Shown: piece by piece, positions 1-7,422 of the stretch
Position numbering within the stretch: the first letter of the stretch is position 1
Layout: each line of letters begins with the position of its first letter
DNA from: Alkalimarinus coralli
GTDB taxonomy: Bacteria > Pseudomonadota > Gammaproteobacteria > Pseudomonadales > Oleiphilaceae
Length of the DNA: 64,000 nt
Reading direction: 5' to 3'
NCBI RefSeq assembly: GCF_023650515.1
Contig: NZ_CP096016.1
Coordinates: forward strand, 3,908,001 to 3,972,000
Program-made: the position numbers and the translations under genes
Notes under the pieces: generated by a model
What the model was told of the DNA's origin: nothing
The model's input: only the letters and a program-made list of their open reading frames with translations
Database searches by the model: none

Positions 1-157
1 GGCACAGCAAGCCTGTTTTTCCATAGCCGGGCGGAGCCTGTATCAAGGTGAGCTTTTTGGGTGAACGTTTGAGCTGGTTAACCAGCTCTTCTCTCACCAG
101 ATGACCAATAAACTCCGGGGGGGAGATATCCGTTTCACTAACCGCAAGCTGACTCAT
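1..157 (-). CDS. alkS: AlkS-like (MalT/LuxR family) regulator, N-terminal fragment
   Basis: Only the first 52 codons lie in the window; the gene continues past the left edge. The reverse strand starts ATG AGT CAG at 157 and reaches a Walker A motif, APPGYGKTG, near residue 42. That is the usual position in large MalT-type ATP-dependent activators, which carry a LuxR helix-turn-helix at the C terminus (not visible here). The assignment as AlkS is inferred from the neighbours: rubredoxin reductase, two rubredoxins and alkane hydroxylase on the same strand, an arrangement in which an AlkS activator is expected. It would sense alkanes and activate the alk genes. The 170 bp between it and alkT contain no clear terminator. 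Confidence 0.7.
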   Translation of the reverse strand, partial: MSQLAVSETDISPPEFIGHLVREELVNQLKRSPKKLTLIQAPPGYGKTGLLC

Positions 158-327
158 ATATCGTCGTATTTATGTAATTTAGTACTTCGCCCAAGCGCTT
201 TCGCCAAGCCTTTTTGTTGCCCTCGCAGAACTCGACGACAAACCCAATTGATACCGTTCACTCTAGCGTAACCAACCAATGGAGTAAAATATCACGTAGC
301 GCTGTGTGAGGCGCAAACCAGCGGGGC

Positions 328-1560
328 TCAAGCCACCGCTTCCTGAGTATCGCTAATGCTGGCTATTGGGGGTAATGTCGGTAAACACTCTGAGGCCAGC
401 TGACCTTTCTTCGATATACATTGGCCGGTTAATGAAAACCCTGACAGCCTGCCATCTTCATTAATAAAGTGTGCCTCCAAATCCCTACCTGCTCCCCTAA
501 CTTGCCATATGCCTTTTTTACCCAGTGAAGGACAAATAACCGTCGGACAAGCACTTATTTTAACTGCCACAGGCATAGCCGGAAGCTCAAGTGCTGTTCG
601 TTTGCCGGTCAGGGTTTTGGCTAGTGCCTTAGCCGCATGGGTGGCAGGTGCAATAAATGGCATCGTCACTCCAAGGTACTCTACACAGTCCCCCAGCGCG
701 AAAATGCCTTTTTGACTGGTTTCAGAACTCTCATCTACCACGATGCCTCGCCCCACCGAAATGCCCGCTTCACTGGCCAACTTGATATTCGGTGCCAAAC
801 CAACCGCTGAAACTATCAGGTCTGTTTCAATCACCTCATCATTCGATAGCCGCGCAGTTTTCACAACCCCATCTTGAGAGGTCAGTGATTCCAGCGTAAG
901 GCCCAAGTGCCATCTAACGCCCTGTTCAGCCATCGCCTTTTTTATCTCTGTGCCCATGACTTCGGGCATTGAGCGCTGAAGTGGCCACTCAGCCATATCA
1001 ACCACATCCACTGCATAACCATTCGTCACCAGATCACTGGCTAACTCGCAGCCAACAAAACCGGCCCCGATAATTAATACCCGCTTCGCCCCTTTAAGCT
1101 TGTTTCTAAAATTCTCATAATCTTGCAGGGTATTAACGGTCAATCGTTCGACCGCTGGGGAACACTCGACGGGCAGCTTCATAGGGTTTGCCCCGGTAGC
1201 CAACACCAAAGATGCATACGGCACACTGATAACCTCATCAGAGCCCTCACACACAGCAAAAACAACACGGTTTTCAGCATCAATACGTGTGACCGTACAG
1301 TCTCCTAGCAACTGGACATTCAGCTCAGCGGCAATAGTACTGCCCTCTTTCATCACTAGCTGGTCTGGCGTTTTCCCCATCGACAGCGCTTTAGACAAGT
1401 TGGGCTTATAATAACCTCGCACAGGCTCACGGCTGATAATGGTTATGGGCGTACTCTGGCAGTGCGCCCGAACCTCCCTCGCTAACGTCAGACCCGCATG
1501 ACCCGCCCCGATAATAACCACGTTTTCTTTTACAACGTTCACAATCACCTCACCTTCCAT
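328..1560 (-). CDS. alkT: Rubredoxin-NAD(+) reductase (AlkT-type)
   Basis: FAD-dependent reductase that passes electrons from NADH to rubredoxin for the membrane alkane hydroxylase. It is 410 residues, close to the usual length. An FAD-binding Rossmann motif, IIGAGHAG, lies at about residues 16-23 and an NAD-binding motif, IIGAGFVGCE, at about 164-173. The motif ALGDCVEY near residue 290 is the typical FAD-contacting GD segment. It lies downstream of the two rubredoxins and alkB on the same strand. A GTG at codon 7 (1542) is preceded by AAGGTGAGG and could be the true start, shortening the protein by six residues. The identification rests on both nucleotide motifs and the alk gene context. 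Confidence 0.9.
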   Translation of the reverse strand: MEGEVIVNVVKENVVIIGAGHAGLTLAREVRAHCQSTPITIISREPVRGYYKPNLSKALSMGKTPDQLVMKEGSTIAAELNVQLLGDCTVTRIDAENRVVFAVCEGSDEVISVPYASLVLATGANPMKLPVECSPAVERLTVNTLQDYENFRNKLKGAKRVLIIGAGFVGCELASDLVTNGYAVDVVDMAEWPLQRSMPEVMGTEIKKAMAEQGVRWHLGLTLESLTSQDGVVKTARLSNDEVIETDLIVSAVGLAPNIKLASEAGISVGRGIVVDESSETSQKGIFALGDCVEYLGVTMPFIAPATHAAKALAKTLTGKRTALELPAMPVAVKISACPTVICPSLGKKGIWQVRGAGRDLEAHFINEDGRLSGFSLTGQCISKKGQLASECLPTLPPIASISDTQEAVA

Positions 1561-1600
1561 AATCTCGATTTACCAAGCTCCATCTGGACATAATTCCTTT

Positions 1601-1669
1601 GTCATCCTCGCGAAGGCGGAGATCCATAACTAATTGAAATAAATGGATTCCCGCATTCACGAGAATGAC
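1601..1669. repeat. REP/MITE-like inverted repeat, copy 1
   Basis: An imperfect inverted repeat reading GTCATCCTCGCGAAGGCGGA at one end and ending ATTCACGAGAATGAC at the other. It lies between alkT and the first rubredoxin gene. The same GTCATYCYCGCGAAGGCGGG core occurs at four other intergenic places in this window, so it is a dispersed palindromic element. Confidence 0.75.
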
Positions 1670-1739
1670 AATAAAAAGAGCTATCCGTATGCTTCTCGAT
1701 GAACTCGAACCTCAATAGACTCAACCCGAATCATTCAAC

Positions 1740-1907
1740 CTAGGCAACCAGATAAAAGTCTGACTTGGATGCCGAACACTCCGGGCAGGTCCAGTCGTCC
1801 GGGATATCCTCCCACTTAGTGCCGGGGGCAAAGCCCTCTTCCGGCCAGCCCGCTTCTTCGTCATATACGAGGTCACAGGTCACGCAACAATATTTTTTAT
1901 AGCTCAT
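1740..1907 (-). CDS. Rubredoxin (probably AlkG2-type)
   Basis: A 55-residue iron-only electron carrier that delivers electrons from AlkT to AlkB. Four cysteines form two knuckles, CVTC at residues 8-11 and CPEC at 41-44, with the family motif WEDIPDDW between them. The residues after both knuckles are not the usual glycine. There is no arginine insertion after the second knuckle (CPECSASKSDF), which by the published AlkG1/AlkG2 rule points to the AlkG2 type able to serve the hydroxylase. The stop is TAG at 1740-1742. The stop of the upstream rubredoxin gene lies 1 bp before this start, which suggests translational coupling. Confidence 0.9.
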   Translation of the reverse strand: MSYKKYCCVTCDLVYDEEAGWPEEGFAPGTKWEDIPDDWTCPECSASKSDFYLVA

Positions 1908-1908
1908 G

Positions 1909-2082
1909 TTATTGTCCGCCCTCTAGTTTTTCGAAATCGGGTTTCTCCCGGACGAAGCAGTCAGGACAGGGGAACTCTTCAGGGATATCATCCCACCGGG
2001 TGCCTGCCGGGTAACCCTCCCGCTCACAGCCAATCTTCTCGTCATAAATGTAACCGCAGTCGGGGCACTGATACGTGGCCAT
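1909..2082 (-). CDS. Rubredoxin (probably AlkG1-type)
   Basis: A 57-residue rubredoxin with CPDC at residues 6-9 and CPDC at 39-42, and the WDDIPEEF segment between. The second knuckle is followed by FVREKPDF. The extra arginine there is the feature reported to mark AlkG1-type rubredoxins, which accompany alkane hydroxylases but do not replace AlkG in octane oxidation. It lies 12 bp downstream of alkB and 1 bp upstream of the second rubredoxin, in the same presumed transcript. Type assignment is from the motif only. Confidence 0.9.
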   Translation of the reverse strand: MATYQCPDCGYIYDEKIGCEREGYPAGTRWDDIPEEFPCPDCFVREKPDFEKLEGGQ

Positions 2083-2094
2083 GTTTATCTCTCC

Positions 2095-3321
2095 TTATGC
2101 AGACGCTGGTGTTGGGTTGTGGAACTTGTTAAAGATCTCTTCACGTTGGGCTGGGTCAATATTAACCTTCTCCATATCGCCACCAGCCCATTCCACCACC
2201 CGGTGATCCATAATTGACCGCCATGCCGGGGGGATCAGTGCCATCCCCATCATTGCCGGGTAACCATGGGGTAGCTCAGGGGCATCCTGATAGTCACGCA
2301 ACAACTGATAAGGACGCGTTGGGTGGGCATGATGATCTGAGTGGCGCTGCAAATGCAGAGTTAGCAAGTTCGATGCTTTAAAGTTGTTATTCCATGAGTG
2401 GTGAGGCTGGCATCGCTCAAAACGGCCATTCTCCAATGTCTGGCGCAATAGCCCATAGTGTTCAATATAGTTGGCCATCGTAAGCTGGAACCAACCATAA
2501 GCCGCAGTGATCAACAAAAATGGCAGTGCCATCCAGCCAAACAGATAGGTCATTGCACCATAACCCACCACCGTAATAGCCAGGCTTTGCAGCAATTCAT
2601 TATGAACTGAAAGTACGCGTCTCTTTTGGCGCTTCAAACGGTTTGCCTCAAGCTCCCAGCCTCGGCGGGCTGCACCAGGCAATTCTCTCAATGCAAATTT
2701 ATAAAGCGACTCCCCCATGCGAGAAGAGGCAGGGTCTTCAGGCGTCGCCACATCCTTATGATGGCCTTTGTTGTGCTCAATATTAAAGTGTGCATAACCG
2801 CTACAAGCAGAGCAGATTTGTGCAGCAAGCACCTGAGCTTTGTCATTCATCTTGTGCCCAAGCTCATGGCTCATGGTTAAACCAACCGCATGCATTGCCC
2901 CAACACTTAAAATAGCACCCAGGATGTTAAACCACGAAAAGTCGCCCTGGGTTACCACACAGGTCATGGACGCCAGGCCAACCCACTGCAATGCGGTTGC
3001 GGCATAGAGTATCTTTACATAGTAACGATCATCTTTTAACGCCTCTTGCTCTTCTTCTGATGGGTTAAAAGAGTCTGAGCCATAGATAAAATCGACAATG
3101 GGAATAACAATAAAAAAGACCACCGTCAATAACCACAACCACTGGCCTGACTGAGTTTCGATTGCCATTACCCCAGAGAAAATCAAAATAGCTGGCACTA
3201 TCAAAGTAATTAAATACCAGTAGCGTTTAGCGGCGGCCCACTTGCGGTCTTCTGAAGATATTTGGTCCTGATTATCGACCCCGATCAAGTCTGCCGGGTT
3301 TGGCGTCGTTGCGCTGCTCAT
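2095..3321 (-). CDS. alkB: Alkane 1-monooxygenase
   Basis: Integral-membrane non-haem di-iron enzyme that hydroxylates the terminal carbon of n-alkanes, using electrons from rubredoxin. The 408-residue product has all diagnostic histidine boxes: HELGH near 153, EHNKGHH near 181, NYIEHYG near 283 and LQRHSDHHA near 321. Several hydrophobic segments occupy the N-terminal 140 residues. The start is ATG at 3321 with AAGGGAG seven bases upstream. It heads the alkB-rubredoxin-rubredoxin-alkT group on the minus strand. The upstream region contains repeated TAGGGTTGRG motifs and a perfect dyad that may bind the regulator. Confidence 0.97.
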   Translation of the reverse strand: MSSATTPNPADLIGVDNQDQISSEDRKWAAAKRYWYLITLIVPAILIFSGVMAIETQSGQWLWLLTVVFFIVIPIVDFIYGSDSFNPSEEEQEALKDDRYYVKILYAATALQWVGLASMTCVVTQGDFSWFNILGAILSVGAMHAVGLTMSHELGHKMNDKAQVLAAQICSACSGYAHFNIEHNKGHHKDVATPEDPASSRMGESLYKFALRELPGAARRGWELEANRLKRQKRRVLSVHNELLQSLAITVVGYGAMTYLFGWMALPFLLITAAYGWFQLTMANYIEHYGLLRQTLENGRFERCQPHHSWNNNFKASNLLTLHLQRHSDHHAHPTRPYQLLRDYQDAPELPHGYPAMMGMALIPPAWRSIMDHRVVEWAGGDMEKVNIDPAQREEIFNKFHNPTPASA

Positions 3322-3385
3322 CTTGTGACTCCCTTGCTTGTTATTAATAGAGATAGGTCTGATGATCAGTATGGCAAAAGGAAGG

Positions 3386-3478
3386 TAGGGTTGAGACCTA
3401 ACTAAAGTTAGGTTTTAGGGTTGGGTTAAAAAGAGTATTGGTATTGTTCACTCGTATAAAAGCGCAGCCTCAACCCTA
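3386..3478. promoter_or_regulatory. Candidate AlkS operator region upstream of alkB
   Basis: Three copies of TAGGGTTGRG lie upstream of alkB: 3386-3395 and 3416-3425 on the plus strand, and 3469-3478 on the minus strand. Between the first two sits a perfect dyad, CCTAAC-TAAA-GTTAGG (3397-3412). Repeats this close to the start of an inducible operon suggest regulator binding. The link to AlkS is inference. Confidence 0.5.
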
Positions 3479-3605
3479 ACAATCAATTAGTTTTAACCGT
3501 CATATGGCTCTTTCGCGTGTTGTGCCTACTGCAACTATACTTAATCCATACATTAATTATGAGTTTAGAAGAGTAATGGCGGCTCGCTCCTGGTTAAGTA
3601 AAGTT

Positions 3606-4433
3606 ATGCATAAGCACATGCTCATCAGTAGTGCGATTTTCGCCTGTGGAGTGATGCTAGGTTTACTGACTGCAACCCATAGTATGGCATTTGACAAAGA
3701 GGATGGTCTAAAAGCAGTTACTCTGGAGTACCCACCTTATGAATTTGCCGACCAAGGCGAGCCATCCGGGTTGGCAGTCGAAATAGTCAAAGAAGCCATT
3801 AAAAGAACCGGCGTTAACACTATTCACTTTGAGTTTCATCCGTGGAACTGGGCTGTCTCGATGACCAAGTCAGGCAAGGCCGATATGCTGTTTAATGCCG
3901 GCAGAGATAGAGAACGTGAACAATGGGGTCACTACGTCGATAGTGTTCTGGTCTTACAGCAGTACTACCTGTTTAAAAGTAAGGATGACACCACAACCAT
4001 AAACGCCAATTATAGCAACGTCCACGGCAAATCTATCGCTGTGCGCCTGGGATACCTCTATGGCAACGGAGCATTCAAAAGAGCACTTAGTCGTCAATTC
4101 AAAAAAGTAGTATATAGCTATTCAACAGAACAAAGCGTTAATTTGCTTCTTAAGCGAAGGGTCGATTTTTTTGTTGGCGACTATACCCCTGTAATCCACT
4201 ATTTAAGAGAAAAAGATCTTCTAAGTGACATCGATATAGTTAAGCAAAGCGAGAGCTCCAGCAACTTCAACGTACTTACCTGGCCTACGTATATTATTTT
4301 CTCAAAGAAAAATGTAAGCAGGGGTTATGTTGACGAGGTTCATAACGCGCTTGAAGAGATGAAGTTAGACGGTACGTACAACAGTATTCTGGAAACATTT
4401 GGCTACCCATACCAGACATATAAGCCTGACTGA
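3606..4433 (+). CDS. Periplasmic solute-binding protein (SBP family 3)
   Basis: A 275-residue exported protein similar to the amino-acid-type substrate-binding family (SBP_bac_3). The start at 3606 is chosen because it gives a normal signal peptide: MHKHM, then a hydrophobic stretch and TATHSMA before the mature FDKEDG. The open frame extends upstream to 3504, but that would put 34 non-signal residues first. The mature part begins with the lobe pattern VTLEYPPYEF, followed by GLAVEIVKEAIKRTG, and ends in LDGTYNSILETFG, all characteristic of the family. No permease or ATPase gene is nearby, so it may act alone or as an orphan sensor. The ligand cannot be told. Confidence 0.75.
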   Translation: MHKHMLISSAIFACGVMLGLLTATHSMAFDKEDGLKAVTLEYPPYEFADQGEPSGLAVEIVKEAIKRTGVNTIHFEFHPWNWAVSMTKSGKADMLFNAGRDREREQWGHYVDSVLVLQQYYLFKSKDDTTTINANYSNVHGKSIAVRLGYLYGNGAFKRALSRQFKKVVYSYSTEQSVNLLLKRRVDFFVGDYTPVIHYLREKDLLSDIDIVKQSESSSNFNVLTWPTYIIFSKKNVSRGYVDEVHNALEEMKLDGTYNSILETFGYPYQTYKPD

Positions 4434-4463
4434 GCCCAGGGTTACCTGTCGCCCAAGCAGGCA

Positions 4464-5735
4464 CTAACGGTAGATCAGGTAAGCAACCGTCAACCCTGAA
4501 ACCACTGCCATCAACAGCGGTAACATCACCCTGACCGCCAACGCGCGATGCCCAATCGTCGCGGCCATTCCTCCTTTGACCAGACTATTCACTGCCGCGG
4601 CAAGGGTAATTCCGGTAACGGCGGTTGATACCGACAACTGATTTGCTGTATCGCGACTCAATGTTAACGTAATCGCATCGACATCAGTAATGCCAGAGGC
4701 AACGGCTAATAACAATACACCCAGCTCGCCAAACCATGCCTGCAGCCCATTGGACAGGAGCATAATCACCAGCAGGATCAAACCAAACATAAATGCAGAA
4801 CTTAGCTCCAGCGGGTTCTGTTTGACCGTTGGATGTTCAAATACGACATGCCTGTTGACCCGCCATATAATAACAGCAGGCGCATAGCAGCATGACATCA
4901 TCATCACGACAGGCATCCAGAGGTCAGCAAGCAGATCATGGTTAATCACACCGGCCACCAACAGTATTCGCGGAAACATCGTGCCACATGCGGCCAGTAT
5001 CCCGCTGGCAAGCAGCGGGCTTAATGCAGGTTGATCTTTTGACAGCTTTGAGAAGTGCAGCGTCAGCGCTGTTGACGCACTCAGACCGGCAAAGAAGCTG
5101 GTAAACATGATCCCCTTTTCCGGCCCGCCGATCTTCATCGAAAAATATCCAACAAACGAAATGGTAGCGATCAGCACCACCATCCACCAGATTTCATAAG
5201 GGTTAATCGCGTCCCATGGCCCATAGCCCTTATTGGGAAGAAGTGGCAACATCACAACCGATATCAGCAATAGCCGTAACCCGGCATCAAGCTCATGCTC
5301 TTCAAGCTTTTGCAGTGCGGTATGAATTTCATGCTTGTTATCTAAAATCACAACCGTCACCACCGCAGCAGATGCAGCAATAATTGGTTGACCTAATACC
5401 ACTAACGCACCAAATACAAACGTCAGGAGAATGCCAATCAAACTGGTAATGCTCATATCTGCATGAGAACGCTGGCTGTTAAGATAGGCAGCAGTAATAA
5501 GGATGGAGAGCGACAAAAATGCCAAACCCAAAACCAATTCACTGAAAATATTCGCCAACAGACCACATAACCCGCCCAATAGGCCAATGAGTGCATGGGT
5601 TCGAATACCCGCAATTCGCTCACCAGAGGCTTTATTTCTATTGATCCAGCCACGCTGAATACCCACCAACAAGCCTAGCAGTAACGAAATGGTTAGGCCC
5701 AGAAAAGGACTTAGCTGTTCAGGTTCACTGTTCAT
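4464..5735 (-). CDS. MgtC/SapB-DUF4010 family membrane protein
   Basis: A 423-residue polytopic inner-membrane protein. The N-terminal part has the MgtC/SapB signature (GLLVGIQRGW near residue 20, then GIRTHALIGLLGG near 43) followed by about ten further hydrophobic helices matching the DUF4010 arrangement. MgtC relatives are linked to magnesium homeostasis and virulence, but the role of the long DUF4010 form is unknown. It is transcribed convergently with the solute-binding protein gene and stands alone, with no obvious operon partner. Confidence 0.8.
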   Translation of the reverse strand: MNSEPEQLSPFLGLTISLLLGLLVGIQRGWINRNKASGERIAGIRTHALIGLLGGLCGLLANIFSELVLGLAFLSLSILITAAYLNSQRSHADMSITSLIGILLTFVFGALVVLGQPIIAASAAVVTVVILDNKHEIHTALQKLEEHELDAGLRLLLISVVMLPLLPNKGYGPWDAINPYEIWWMVVLIATISFVGYFSMKIGGPEKGIMFTSFFAGLSASTALTLHFSKLSKDQPALSPLLASGILAACGTMFPRILLVAGVINHDLLADLWMPVVMMMSCCYAPAVIIWRVNRHVVFEHPTVKQNPLELSSAFMFGLILLVIMLLSNGLQAWFGELGVLLLAVASGITDVDAITLTLSRDTANQLSVSTAVTGITLAAAVNSLVKGGMAATIGHRALAVRVMLPLLMAVVSGLTVAYLIYR

Positions 5736-5995
5736 AAACGAAAAGCTTCGTATTCATGTTTTTGGCCACACGCTTTACTCATAACAAACGCATACAACTA
5801 TATCTCGAATTGAGGCAATGGAAAGCTGATCACGCTCAGGAAACAGGTTTATATTCTGAAAAATACACAAAGCCATAAAAGTAATTGGCCAGAACACCTC
5901 TATTTGGTGATTCCCAATTTCAACAAGTCTCTCCTTTACCTTTTGATAAGAGTTCATTTATGCCAGGTATTAATACACCCAATAGAGCATTTGCG

Positions 5996-7405
5996 TTACT
6001 TGCCAACAGACCTAAGGTATCTTTGATGCATAACGCTTTTGAGTTTATTAAGCGCCTCACGCTGTGACTCGTCTTCCGCTAGCGGGGTATTGTCGTAAAC
6101 AAAATAGTCTAGCTTTTCCAGGTGGTCGATATTCTCAAGCCGACTAATTTTCGTATCTGGCATATACAGTTCCTCTAGGTTAGTAACATGCTCCAACCCT
6201 TCTAGTTTGCTGACATTGGTATTCGCAATAATGAGTATTTCGAGTGATGTGAGCGCATCAAGCCCTTCTAGTTTGCTGACATTGTTATTCGCAACAATGA
6301 GCTTTTCAAGTGAGACAAGGCTATCGAGCCCTGATAATCTCTCTATCGGACAACCTTCAAAATCAATTGTTTTCAGGTTTGGATGATTATCCAGCCCTTC
6401 AATTTTTGTGATGGGGTTATAAGCAAGCACCAACTCTTCTAAATTCTGTAGGTTGGATAACCCTGCCATGCTCGTCACGTCGTTCAGTTTCAAATCGAGA
6501 ACTTTAAGGCTTTTCATTTGGTCGATACCTTTTAGATCTTTTAGCCCGCATTCATAAACGTAAAGAGCCTCAAGGTGCTGAAGACCGCCAAGACTCTCTA
6601 AACTGTCTATACTACAATAAGACAAATAGAGCCTATTCAACGTTTTTAAGCCACTTATGGGCGACAAGTCAGTGTAGTCAATACTTGTCAACATTAAGTT
6701 ATTCACCCGCTCCAAATACTGAAGCCCATCAAGCGACGTTATCTTGGGGCCAGGGCTTCTTAAAGTGAGTTTATGTACATTCTTAAACTTCTTTAATTGC
6801 TTTAAATCGGTTAAGTAATTACCGCTGAGGTCTACATACTGAATACTCGGTAAATCACCAATGCCATCCAGACTGGCAATATCGGTGGATTTTAAATTTA
6901 AATATGTTAGTGAGGGCAGGTTCACCAGCGATGTAATCTTCTCTATATTCGCCGCTCTCAAATTAAGATACGCTAAGTTTGTCAACCCCTCTATTTTCAG
7001 CTCAGCAATATCCGCACCCGAGGCACCAAATGCCAGCAGGTGTTTGAGTTGATTCAAATTAGCCGTCGTTTTTAACTGACTATCGCTCAAGTCAAACGCC
7101 AACACTCTCCCCTTCTTATTAACCAGAACAAAATAATCAAGCTCTGTAATTCCTCTTGACCCCCATCGACCAAGGTCAACCCTTGGTCTTCTACTATCAA
7201 GCTCACCAAACTTAAATTCATTGATAAAAACAAACTCATTCAGCGTTTTACCTGCATCATGAATAATCTCTTTAAAGACGGCGAGGTCTTCTGGGTGAAC
7301 AGTCACCTCAGCATGTGCTGGTTTTACAGAAAACAGTACGAATAAGAGGGTAAAAAGAATAAAAATATTGTTGTTGTAAGCACTCACGGTGTTTGTTTCT
7401 TTCAT
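5996..7405 (-). CDS. Secreted leucine-rich repeat protein
   Basis: A 469-residue protein with an N-terminal signal peptide ending near KPAHA and then about a dozen 22-residue leucine-rich repeats of the SDS22 type (for example LTNLAYLNLRAANIEKI and NLEELVLAYNPITKIEGL). It probably acts in the periplasm or outside the cell as a protein-binding scaffold. The start chosen is ATG at 7405, preceded by CAGG. A TTG at 7426 overlapping the previous stop codon would add seven residues. It directly follows the large toxin-like gene (stop at 7423) in the same direction, so the two are probably co-transcribed. An immunity or adaptor role is a guess from position only. Confidence 0.8.
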   Translation of the reverse strand: MKETNTVSAYNNNIFILFTLLFVLFSVKPAHAEVTVHPEDLAVFKEIIHDAGKTLNEFVFINEFKFGELDSRRPRVDLGRWGSRGITELDYFVLVNKKGRVLAFDLSDSQLKTTANLNQLKHLLAFGASGADIAELKIEGLTNLAYLNLRAANIEKITSLVNLPSLTYLNLKSTDIASLDGIGDLPSIQYVDLSGNYLTDLKQLKKFKNVHKLTLRSPGPKITSLDGLQYLERVNNLMLTSIDYTDLSPISGLKTLNRLYLSYCSIDSLESLGGLQHLEALYVYECGLKDLKGIDQMKSLKVLDLKLNDVTSMAGLSNLQNLEELVLAYNPITKIEGLDNHPNLKTIDFEGCPIERLSGLDSLVSLEKLIVANNNVSKLEGLDALTSLEILIIANTNVSKLEGLEHVTNLEELYMPDTKISRLENIDHLEKLDYFVYDNTPLAEDESQREALNKLKSVMHQRYLRSVGK

Positions 7406-7422
7406 GTTAATGACCTGATAAA

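Noticed and set aside
3504-3605. Upstream extension of the solute-binding protein to 3504
   Set aside because: It would place 34 residues before an otherwise standard signal peptide; no ribosome site precedes it.
5775-5957. 60-codon minus-strand ORF downstream of the LRR gene
   Set aside because: No recognisable family, and a weak ribosome site (AGGTATTAATA does not fit well). It could be a remnant, but support is insufficient.
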